Below, piece by piece: positions 15,271 through 21,715 of a stretch of DNA of 21,982 nucleotides. Location: the NCBI GenBank assembly GCA_049975505.1, contig JBNGCY010000045.1, positions 1-21,982 of the forward strand. Reading direction: 5' to 3'. The position numbers and the translations under genes were made by a program. Under the pieces are notes generated by a model, which had not been told where the DNA came from, ran no database searches, and saw only the letters and a program-made list of their open reading frames with translations. How positions within the stretch are numbered: position 1 is the stretch's first letter; each line of letters starts with the position of its first letter. Source of the DNA: JAIVHC01 sp049975505. GTDB taxonomy: Bacteria; Desulfobacterota; Desulfuromonadia; Desulfuromonadales; Desulfuromonadaceae.

Positions 15271-16422
15271 ATGAAACGCATACTGATACTTACAACCATG
15301 CTCCTGAGCATGACCCTCGGCGCCCATGCCAGTGAGAACATCAAAATCGGCGCATTTTTTGATCTCTCAGGCAATGCGGCGTTCATCGGCACCCCCACCA
15401 AACTGGTGGCACAGATGGCAGTGGAACAGATCAACGCACAAGGAGGCATCAACGGGCGCGAGATCGAACTCATCGTGGGCGACACCGAGGCCAATCCGGC
15501 TAAAGCGGTGAATCTGGCGAAGAAGTTTATCTACAAGGATAAGGTTGCAGCCATCATCGGCCCCACCATGACCGATACCGGTATGGCGGTAAAGATGCTC
15601 GCCAACAAGGGCAAAACCCCGATTTTCATGACCGTCGGCGGCGATCCGGTAATCATGGGCGGGAAATTCGGCCCCTTTGACTGGGTATTCAAGTCACCCC
15701 AGCGCTCCAGTATTGCTGTAGCGCGGCTGTTTGAGTATTTGCAGAAACAGGAAATAAAAACCATCGCTCTCCTCGCCGCCGCAGACGGCTTCGGCAAGGA
15801 TGGAGCGAAGTGGGTCAACGAGTTGGCGCCGGAATATGGGATCGAGATTGTGGCCCAGGAGTCCTTCTCCCCCCGCGATACGGATATGACCACCCAACTC
15901 ACCAAGGTTAAAAACGCCAACCCAGAGGCGATTATAACCTGGACTATAGGTCCTGCAGGGGCGATAGTGGCCAAGAACAAAGCTCAGCTCGGGATTGATA
16001 TCCCTCTATTCCAATGCCATGGCCTCCCCGACCCCAAGTACATCGAACTTGCCGGCAGTGCGAGCGAAGGCAACCGCATGCCTTCAACCAAACTCCTGGT
16101 TGCCGACGAATTGCCCGACTCAGACCCGCAGAAGCCGGTGATTCAGGAATTTATCCGCCTCTACACGGAAAAGGGTTATCATAAACAGTTCCCCATCAAC
16201 ACCCACTCAGGTTACGCCTGGGATGCACTCATGATTCTGGCGGAGGCCATGCAGAAGAGCGGCACCGAAGCCGAGGCCCTGCGCCAGGCGCTTGAGAATA
16301 CCCGCAACCACGTAGGGATATCCGGCATCTACAATATCAGCGCCACTGATCACAATGGGCTGGGGACCGATTCCATGGTGATTGTAGAAATAAAGGATGG
16401 AACCTTCAGGCTGGCGGATTAA
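15271..16422 (+). CDS. livK: ABC transporter amino-acid-binding protein LivK
   Basis: 383-aa periplasmic substrate-binding protein that delivers ligand to LivHM. It has a signal peptide (MKRILILTTMLLSMTLGAHA, cleavage likely after A20) and then the type I periplasmic-binding fold: IKIGAFFDLSGNAAFIG (24-40), INAQGGINGREIELIVGD, the AAIIGPTMTDTGMA hinge block and INTHSGYAWDALMILAEAMQ near the C-terminus. The start is the ATG at 15271 with AGAGGAG (15257-15263) 7 nt before it. A longer in-frame reading from 15145 is only the foldback repeat. The ligand cannot be read from sequence; the operon suggests an aromatic amino acid or aryl acid. Confidence 0.94.
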   Translation: MKRILILTTMLLSMTLGAHASENIKIGAFFDLSGNAAFIGTPTKLVAQMAVEQINAQGGINGREIELIVGDTEANPAKAVNLAKKFIYKDKVAAIIGPTMTDTGMAVKMLANKGKTPIFMTVGGDPVIMGGKFGPFDWVFKSPQRSSIAVARLFEYLQKQEIKTIALLAAADGFGKDGAKWVNELAPEYGIEIVAQESFSPRDTDMTTQLTKVKNANPEAIITWTIGPAGAIVAKNKAQLGIDIPLFQCHGLPDPKYIELAGSASEGNRMPSTKLLVADELPDSDPQKPVIQEFIRLYTEKGYHKQFPINTHSGYAWDALMILAEAMQKSGTEAEALRQALENTRNHVGISGIYNISATDHNGLGTDSMVIVEIKDGTFRLAD

Positions 16423-16460
16423 GCCGGTAGCCGATCACAATAGTCCATGACCGCTTTTCT

Positions 16461-16486
16461 CCTGACGCATTTATCCGTGCGTCGGG
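16461..16486 (+). terminator. hairpin downstream of livK (possible terminator)
   Basis: CCTGACGCA (16461-16469) pairs with TGCGTCGGG (16478-16486), including one T-G pair, around an 8-nt loop. No T-run follows, so termination is uncertain. It is the only strong structure between livK and the next promoter and may mark the operon end or protect the mRNA. Confidence 0.4.
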
Positions 16487-16500
16487 GGATTGCATCCCTG

Positions 16501-16529
16501 TTGGCAACGACTTCATTAACCTGTATAAT
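16501..16529 (+). promoter_or_regulatory. strong sigma-70-type promoter for the cyclase gene
   Basis: TTGGCA (16501-16506) and a perfect TATAAT (16524-16529) are separated by 17 bp. It lies 83 bp before the diguanylate cyclase start. This gives the cyclase-transglycosylase pair its own promoter, separate from the liv operon. Confidence 0.7.
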
Positions 16530-16611
16530 ACCGACACAAATATAGCCATATTACTCATCAATCCATTGTCTTTCTTTTTCAGTTCACAGCATTAAACAGG
16601 GCCTCCATCCT

Positions 16612-18249
16612 ATGGGCTTTTACACCCTTCTGCGCTGCGCAAAGAAAAACGCGCCCAAATCTCTGCTTATAATCAGCCTGCTCATTCTGCTGCTGGATAT
16701 CGTCTTTGTCGGGCTCAACTACTCCTCTTCAAAAAACGCCCTGATCCAGAACCTAAGCAAGCGTGCCCGGAATCATCAGAATGAATTCGGCATCATGCTC
16801 GAAATGACCTACACCAACATGATGCAGATGGCTCAGTTCATCAGTAATGACCAGGATCTCAATCAGTTGTTTCTGCAGGGTAAAAAAGCTGTTGAAGCCC
16901 AGAGGGATTCCGGGGATATTCGCGCGCAGGAGATCAGACATGCGCTGCTCAAACAAGTGAAACCAGCATGGGACAAACTCACCGCTGATTTCAACGTCCG
17001 CCAGCTTCACTACCACTTAGGTCCCGGAAGCCTGAGCTTTCTGCGCGTGCATACCCCTGAGAAATACGGGGACCGGATGGATGAAATCCGCCATACCATT
17101 GTGGACACCAATGCGGAAAAAAAGGCACGCACCGGCTTTGAAACCGGGCGCATCTACTGCGGTCTGCGCGCGGTGACCCCGATCTGGACCGAAGACCCTG
17201 AAAGCGGACGGGAAACCTTTGTCGGCTCTCTTGAAGTCGGGACATCGTTTGACCTTATTCTGCCGATGTTTGAAGATTTCTACTCGGTAAATACCGCAGT
17301 ACTTCTGACCCGAGAGCATATAGAGAACCGCATGTGGCCCGAATTTGTGGAAAAGTATTCCGGCGACAACCCGGACATAGAGTATTACCTCGAATCGGTT
17401 TCAAGCGCGGATACACGCCGGGATCTTATCAGGGTATTAAAACAGCTTGGCATCTCTTCCGAATTTGTCGCCCGGAATGCCGGGATACTTGAACTAGATG
17501 ACCGGTATCTTTCCGCTTACTACTTCCCTCTGCGTGACTATGAAGGTGAAAAGAACCCCGCATTGCCTCCGGCTGGTTTTGTGCTGATGTGGGAGAATGT
17601 CACTCCCATGGTGGATGATCTGTACGCTTCGGTTAAATACAACATCATCTATGCGATTGTGGGCTTCATTCTGGTCGAAATAATCCTGATCTGGACCTTC
17701 AAGCGCGAACTGCGTCTGGTTGTGGCGGAACGCGATGCCACTCGCGATCCTCTGACCGGCCTGTATAATCGGCGCTATTTTGATCGGACCCTGCACTGTG
17801 AGCTGACCACCGCCAGACACACCGGACGCGGGATTTCCCTTCTGGTGTGCGATATAGATCAGTTCAAAGCATACAACGACAAATACGGCCATCAGCAGGG
17901 GGACATGTGCCTGCAACAGGTCGCAGCATGCCTGAAGCAGAATTTGAGCCGCAATATCGACTGGATTGCCCGCTATGGCGGTGAGGAATTTGTTGTGGTA
18001 CTGCCGGATACCGACCTCAACGGTGCCGTGCATGTGGCAGAACGCCTGATAAAAGCGGTGAAGAATCTGGGCATCATCCACGAGTATTCATCCGTGAATA
18101 AAGTGGTGACCTTAAGTATCGGAGCCGCCTCGAGCGTAAGCGCCGACAATGCCAGAAAACTGTTTGAACTTGCAGACCAGAATCTGTACCGTGCCAAGCA
18201 GCAGGGAAGAAACAGGGTTGTGGCTATCCAGGGAGATAAATCATGCTGA
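16612..18249 (+). CDS. membrane diguanylate cyclase with Cache-like sensor domain
   Basis: 545 aa. Makes cyclic di-GMP from two GTP in response to an extracellular signal. The first transmembrane helix (about 17-36) is followed by a periplasmic region (about 37-340) that resembles a double-Cache domain, dCache_3 type: HYHLGPGSLSFLRVHTPEKYGDRMDEIRHTIVDTN (133-167), GLRAVTPIW and FVGSLEVGTSFD (203-214). The second helix is 344-363. The GGDEF domain follows: DPLTGLYNRRYFD (379-391), the metal-binding DIDQFKAYND (414-423) and active site GGEEF (456-460), a functional variant. An inhibitory I-site RNID (447-450) lies exactly five residues before GGEEF, so product feedback is expected. Strong promoter at 16501-16529. 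The stop overlaps the next gene by 7 nt. Confidence 0.93.
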   Translation: MGFYTLLRCAKKNAPKSLLIISLLILLLDIVFVGLNYSSSKNALIQNLSKRARNHQNEFGIMLEMTYTNMMQMAQFISNDQDLNQLFLQGKKAVEAQRDSGDIRAQEIRHALLKQVKPAWDKLTADFNVRQLHYHLGPGSLSFLRVHTPEKYGDRMDEIRHTIVDTNAEKKARTGFETGRIYCGLRAVTPIWTEDPESGRETFVGSLEVGTSFDLILPMFEDFYSVNTAVLLTREHIENRMWPEFVEKYSGDNPDIEYYLESVSSADTRRDLIRVLKQLGISSEFVARNAGILELDDRYLSAYYFPLRDYEGEKNPALPPAGFVLMWENVTPMVDDLYASVKYNIIYAIVGFILVEIILIWTFKRELRLVVAERDATRDPLTGLYNRRYFDRTLHCELTTARHTGRGISLLVCDIDQFKAYNDKYGHQQGDMCLQQVAACLKQNLSRNIDWIARYGGEEFVVVLPDTDLNGAVHVAERLIKAVKNLGIIHEYSSVNKVVTLSIGAASSVSADNARKLFELADQNLYRAKQQGRNRVVAIQGDKSC

Positions 18250-19247
18250 CAAAACATCCGGGAGTACTGACCATCGGCCTGTTCCTCATACTTGTCATGG
18301 CATTTTCAAATGCCTGTGGCGAAACTGCCGCTGCAGAAAAATCCGGCCGCGGTTTCTCCGCATGGGTACAGGAGCTGCGCAACGAGGCGCTTGCCCGGGG
18401 GATATCCTCTTCTACTCTGGACAAGGCTCTGGCTGAGGTCGATGCCCCGCTCGAGCGCATCATTGAACTCGATCGCAATCAGCCGGAAACAAAACTCAGC
18501 CTGAGTGAATATCTGGAACAACGCCTGACCCCGGAACGGATTGCAAAAGGGAAGAAGATGCTTGAGCGCCATGCATCCCTGCTCGTGGAGCTGCAGCAGC
18601 GCTACGGGGTTCCGGCACGCTTTATTGTCGCACTCTGGGGGCTGGAAACCAGCTACGGTAGCTATACCGGCGGGTTCCCGGTAATCCACGCGCTCGCAAC
18701 CCTGGCGTATGATGAGCGCCGCAGCGCCTATTTTCGCGGAGAACTTCTCCAGGCACTGGAGATTATCGACGCCGGACATATCGAAGCAGAAGATATGCAG
18801 GGTTCCTGGGCCGGTGCCATGGGACAGTGCCAGTTCATGCCTTCTTCTTTTCTCAAATACGCTGTGGATGAAGATGGGGACGGAGCTATCGACATCTGGA
18901 ATTCCATTCCGGATGTGCTTGCTTCAGCGGCCAACTATCTGCATCAGGCCGGGTGGGAGACAGGCTACACCTGGGGACGCAAGGTAAGCATTCCGGAACA
19001 TCTGGATCAAGAAATGCTGGGGCTGGATACCCGCATCTCTCTGCAGGAATGGACAGACTGCGGAGTAAAACGGGCGAATGGGGCACCTCTGCCCAACGTG
19101 GATATTGAAGCCTCCCTCATCCAACCGGATGGACGTGATACGGATGCATGGCTGGTGTACCACAACTTCAGGGTTATCCTGAAGTGGAACCGCTCCAACG
19201 CCTTCGGGGTTGCAGTCGGCACCCTGGCCGATGCGCTTCGTGATTGA
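18243..19247 (+). CDS. mltB: MltB-type lytic murein transglycosylase
   Basis: 334 aa, exported. Cleaves the MurNAc-GlcNAc bond of peptidoglycan, leaving 1,6-anhydro ends. An N-terminal hydrophobic signal (about 8-24) is followed by the SLT-like MltB domain. The catalytic Glu is E135 in ALWGLETSYGSYTG (130-143), followed by the family motifs IHALATLAYDERR (148-160), GSWAGAMGQCQFMPSSFLKYAVDEDGDGAIDIWNS (187-221) and ASAANYLHQAGW. A Cys at 25 (SNAC) gives a poor lipobox, so membrane lipidation is uncertain. GGGAG precedes the ATG. The gene overlaps the cyclase by 7 nt, which argues for coupled translation and a functional link between c-di-GMP signalling and wall remodelling. It is followed by repeats, with no clear terminator. 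Confidence 0.93.
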   Translation: MLTKHPGVLTIGLFLILVMAFSNACGETAAAEKSGRGFSAWVQELRNEALARGISSSTLDKALAEVDAPLERIIELDRNQPETKLSLSEYLEQRLTPERIAKGKKMLERHASLLVELQQRYGVPARFIVALWGLETSYGSYTGGFPVIHALATLAYDERRSAYFRGELLQALEIIDAGHIEAEDMQGSWAGAMGQCQFMPSSFLKYAVDEDGDGAIDIWNSIPDVLASAANYLHQAGWETGYTWGRKVSIPEHLDQEMLGLDTRISLQEWTDCGVKRANGAPLPNVDIEASLIQPDGRDTDAWLVYHNFRVILKWNRSNAFGVAVGTLADALRD

Positions 19248-19258
19248 ATTTACTTTTA

Positions 19259-19387
19259 GAGCCTCTTACAAAAAGCAGAAAACTCAGTGCCCGTCATTCC
19301 CGCTTAGGCGGGAATCCAGAAGATCTCGGGTTTGACCCAAAAACTGGATCCCCCTTTCACAAGGATGACGACTTTTGCAAGAGCCTC
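19259..19387. mobile_element. MITE-like non-autonomous element
   Basis: 129 bp with imperfect 16-bp terminal inverted repeats (19259-19274 and 19372-19387; 13 of 16 positions match). The core 19292-19370 is bounded by CGTCAT and ATGACG. It contains a perfect hairpin, ATTCCCGC-TTAG-GCGGGAAT (19296-19315), and inverted ATCCAG/CTGGAT. The 10-bp sequence AGAGCCTCTT is also present as a direct repeat at both edges (19258-19267, 19380-19389). No coding capacity. It resembles the GTCATTCCCGC family of dispersed repeats seen in many proteobacteria. Confidence 0.68.
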
Positions 19388-19399
19388 TTTTAAATACCA

Positions 19400-19526
19400 T
19401 AACTGTTCAGTAAGGCCTTGTGGCACCCATTCCAAGGGACACTTTGCGCCGTCCATGGCCGTTCGACTGTCGCCGTCCGTGGCGACAGACGCCCTTTCCA
19501 TGGGTACCACAAGCCCCCACCGGTAA
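19400..19526 (-). repeat. 127-bp foldback repeat, copy B (inverted)
   Basis: Reverse complement of copy A (15129-15255) with 5 substitutions in 127 bp and no indels. One substitution turns a stem C-G pair into T-G and one lies in the internal hairpin loop, so most of the fold is kept. Another (CC to GG side near the tip of the terminal repeat) breaks one terminal pair. It lies 13 bp after the MITE-like element and about 220 bp before the helicase gene. Confidence 0.88.
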
Positions 19527-19556
19527 CGGGTTTTGAACAACCTCAAATTAATTAGA

Positions 19557-19585
19557 TTGACTTTCATATGCAGCGGTGCTAGTGT
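19557..19585 (+). promoter_or_regulatory. candidate promoter for the DEAD-box helicase gene
   Basis: TTGACT (19557-19562) and TAGTGT (19580-19585) are separated by 17 bp, just after the foldback repeat. This would give a leader of about 155 nt, long enough for RNA-based control. Confidence 0.4.
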
Positions 19586-19695
19586 CCAAAACTCCTTGGT
19601 GCCCATCGGTCGGCACTGTCCGTGTTTTTGGTAGATTTCCTCAAGATATCCCCCCTGACACAAATCAATAGGATTCCCAACCTGACAGACCGTTG

Positions 19696-19712
19696 CGGTA
19701 CGCCAAGTACCG
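19696..19712 (+). promoter_or_regulatory. hairpin in the helicase leader
   Basis: CGGTAC (19696-19701) and GTACCG (19707-19712) form a perfect 6-bp stem with a GCCAA loop, 19 nt before the GGAG Shine-Dalgarno. It could influence translation initiation; no known riboswitch class was recognised. Confidence 0.3.
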
Positions 19713-19746
19713 GATGGGCGGAATCCAACCCGGAGTATATAGTTAC

Positions 19747-21048
19747 ATGAAGTTTGACACCCTCGGCCTTCAGGCCGAACTGTTGCGTGCTGTTGCCGAA
19801 ATGGGCTACAGCAAACCCTCCCCTATTCAACAAAAAGCGATCCCAGCAGTACTCGAAGGCGGCGACATTCTCGCCGGAGCCCAGACCGGAACCGGCAAAA
19901 CCGCAGGTTTCACTCTACCGCTGCTACAGCGCCTCCACGCAAGTACAAAACCTCAGGGCAAGCGCCCGGTGCGCGGCCTTATCCTCACCCCGACACGTGA
20001 GCTAGCAGCGCAGATCGGCGAAAGCGTTACCAACTACGGGCGCTATATGCCCCTGAGTTCGAGTGTAATCTTCGGCGGGGTTAATATCCGCCCCCAGATC
20101 AACACCCTGCGCAAAGGGGTAGATATTGTCGTTGCCACCCCGGGGCGCCTCCTCGACCACGTAAGCCAGAAGACCCTGGATCTGTCTCAGGTCGAGATCG
20201 TAGTGCTGGATGAAGCGGACCGGATGCTGGATATGGGTTTTATCCACGATATCCGCAAGATCCTCGCGTTACTGCCCAAGAAGCGCCAGAATCTGCTCTT
20301 TTCTGCAACCTTCTCCAATGAGATAAAAACCCTCGCCGACAAAATGCTGCATAACCCCACCATGATTGAGGTGGCACAGCGCAACACCGCGGCGGCGCAG
20401 GTGAGTCAGACTGTGTACCCCACCGATAAAGGGAAAAAGCGCGAGTTGCTCTCCTACCTGATCGGCTCGAACAACTGGCAGCAGGTGCTGGTCTTTGCGC
20501 GCACCAAGCACGGTTCCAACCGTCTGGCGCAGCAACTGGAGAAGGACGGCATCCGCTCTACAGCTATTCACGGGAATAAAAGCCAGGGCGCACGCACCAA
20601 GGCTCTTGCTGATTTCAAATCGGGCAAGGCACGGGTACTGGTCGCCACAGATATCGCCGCGCGCGGTCTTGATATAGAACAACTTCCGCATGTCGTCAAT
20701 TACGATCTGCCCAATGTCCCGGAAGACTATGTCCACCGCATCGGGCGCACCGGACGGGCCGGACACACCGGCCAGGCAATCTCCCTTGTAGGCGGCGATG
20801 AAACCCAGCAGTTGCGCGCCATCGAAAAGCTGCTGCAGAAGAAAATAGCCACCGAGCACGTGCCCGGATATGAGCGCAGCGCCACCGCAAGCCCTGCCCC
20901 AACCCAGAATAAAAACAAAGGGCAGAGCCGGGGCAAAAATGCACGCCAGGAGGAAAACACTTCCGGCGCACGCAAGCCGAATAATCGCAATGGATTGAGA
21001 GGCAACCGGAGTTCAGGACGCAGCCAGAGTCGGCGTGCAAGCGCTTAA
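19747..21048 (+). CDS. rhlE: RhlE-type DEAD-box ATP-dependent RNA helicase
   Basis: 433-aa cytoplasmic helicase that unwinds RNA duplexes in ribosome assembly, RNA decay or cold adaptation. Motifs in order: Q-motif region GYSKPSPIQQKAIP (20-33), Walker A AQTGTGKT (45-52), PTRELAAQI (82-90), TPGR (131-134), DEAD (155-158), SAT (186-188), ARGLDI (305-310) and HRIGRTGRAG (330-339). The C-terminal tail (about 378-433) is basic, Asn/Arg/Ser/Gly-rich and probably disordered, as in RhlE proteins, and serves RNA binding. I chose ATG 19747 over the in-frame upstream ATG at 19693 because the family begins with a short xFxxLGL block and GGAG (19732-19735) precedes 19747. A strong terminator follows; the gene appears monocistronic. 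Confidence 0.93.
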   Translation: MKFDTLGLQAELLRAVAEMGYSKPSPIQQKAIPAVLEGGDILAGAQTGTGKTAGFTLPLLQRLHASTKPQGKRPVRGLILTPTRELAAQIGESVTNYGRYMPLSSSVIFGGVNIRPQINTLRKGVDIVVATPGRLLDHVSQKTLDLSQVEIVVLDEADRMLDMGFIHDIRKILALLPKKRQNLLFSATFSNEIKTLADKMLHNPTMIEVAQRNTAAAQVSQTVYPTDKGKKRELLSYLIGSNNWQQVLVFARTKHGSNRLAQQLEKDGIRSTAIHGNKSQGARTKALADFKSGKARVLVATDIAARGLDIEQLPHVVNYDLPNVPEDYVHRIGRTGRAGHTGQAISLVGGDETQQLRAIEKLLQKKIATEHVPGYERSATASPAPTQNKNKGQSRGKNARQEENTSGARKPNNRNGLRGNRSSGRSQSRRASA

Positions 21049-21085
21049 ACGCGCTGCCACTAGTTCAGCATAGATCAAAAAATAT

Positions 21086-21134
21086 AAAAGGCAGCACCAA
21101 CTTCGTTTAAAACGAAGGAAGTGCTGCCTTTTTT
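21086..21134 (+). terminator. strong intrinsic terminator after rhlE
   Basis: AAAAGGCAGCAC (21086-21097) pairs with GTGCTGCCTTTT (21121-21132), with an inner stem CTTCGTT/AACGAAG and six Ts (21129-21134). The A-run on the left also allows it to work for the minus-strand peroxiredoxin-like gene that converges on it. Confidence 0.93.
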
Positions 21135-21177
21135 GTAGACTTCAGCACACCCGGGCACGGTATGCAGTGCCTCTAGG

Positions 21178-21672
21178 CTAACTATTCCCCTCTTTCAATT
21201 TACGACACTCCTCCAGCACCTGATCCATATCTGGGATATCCCGCATGGATGAGCCGGTGTATTGCCAGCGGACTTCTCCATTTGTATCGATCAGCACCTG
21301 CATAGGCATCCGCCCCAGGCGCAGCAGGCGCTTCGGCTGCGCATACAGTTCAAGTACCTGCTCCTCCGGATCAGGAATACCGACAAAAGGCAGTCCTGCA
21401 GCATCCAGGCCGGCCTTACGCCAATAAGCAGCAAAGCTCGACTCACCTTCCGGACCCACAATAAGCACCGCAACATTCAGAGCCAGAAATTCATCTGCGT
21501 GACGACGCAACTGCGTCATGTGCCGACGGCAGAACGGTCACTTGAAGCCGCGATTCAGTACCAGAAGTACCGGGTTTTCTCCACGGTATTTCTTCAGGGA
21601 AACAGCATTCCCTTCAACATCAGATACGGAAAAGTCCGGTGCGGTTGCACCTGTCCCCGGCGTTGAATTCAT
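21178..21672 (-). CDS. selenocysteine-containing peroxiredoxin-like (AhpC/TSA) protein
   Basis: 164 aa if TGA (21540-21538) is read as selenocysteine at residue 45. The frame is continuous from ATG 21672, which has a strong AAAGGAGG (21686-21679) 6 nt upstream, to the TAG at 21178. The N-terminus has APDFSVSDVEGNAVSLKKYRGENPVLLVLNRGFK, the standard start of a thioredoxin-fold peroxiredoxin-like protein. The active site reads U45-P-F-C48-RRHM, where relatives have CPFCR. The fold continues through VAVLIVGPEG, LPFVGIPDPEEQVLELY and PMQVLIDTNGEVRWQYTGSS. A SECIS-like hairpin follows the TGA. The likely role is thiol/selenol-dependent reduction of peroxides or disulfides. It is the second gene after a CDF transporter gene. 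Standard gene calling would give only the last 113 residues or call it a pseudogene. Confidence 0.85.
21502..21540 (-). promoter_or_regulatory. UGA codon and candidate bacterial SECIS hairpin
   Basis: On the minus strand the TGA is at 21540-21538. Arms ATGACGC (21519-21513) and GCGTCGT (21508-21502), with one T-G pair, enclose the loop AGTT (21512-21509). The loop begins 25 nt after the TGA and has G as its second base followed by U. This fits the known bacterial SECIS rules: apical loop about 16-37 nt downstream, G in the first two loop positions. Confidence 0.7.
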
Positions 21673-21715
21673 GGAGATCCTCCTTTAAGGATGTTCTGTT
21701 CTTCCCCTGCCTGAC

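Noticed and set aside
15129..19526. The repeated units considered as a CRISPR array.
   Set aside because: Only two inverted copies about 4 kb apart, no regular spacers and no cas genes.
19304..19663. 119-codon minus-strand open frame after mltB.
   Set aside because: Made of the MITE-like element and foldback copy B; no protein resemblance.
19693..19746. Upstream in-frame ATG (19693) as the rhlE start.
   Set aside because: It would add 18 residues not seen in the family and lies across the leader hairpin; 19747 has a Shine-Dalgarno and the conserved N-terminus.
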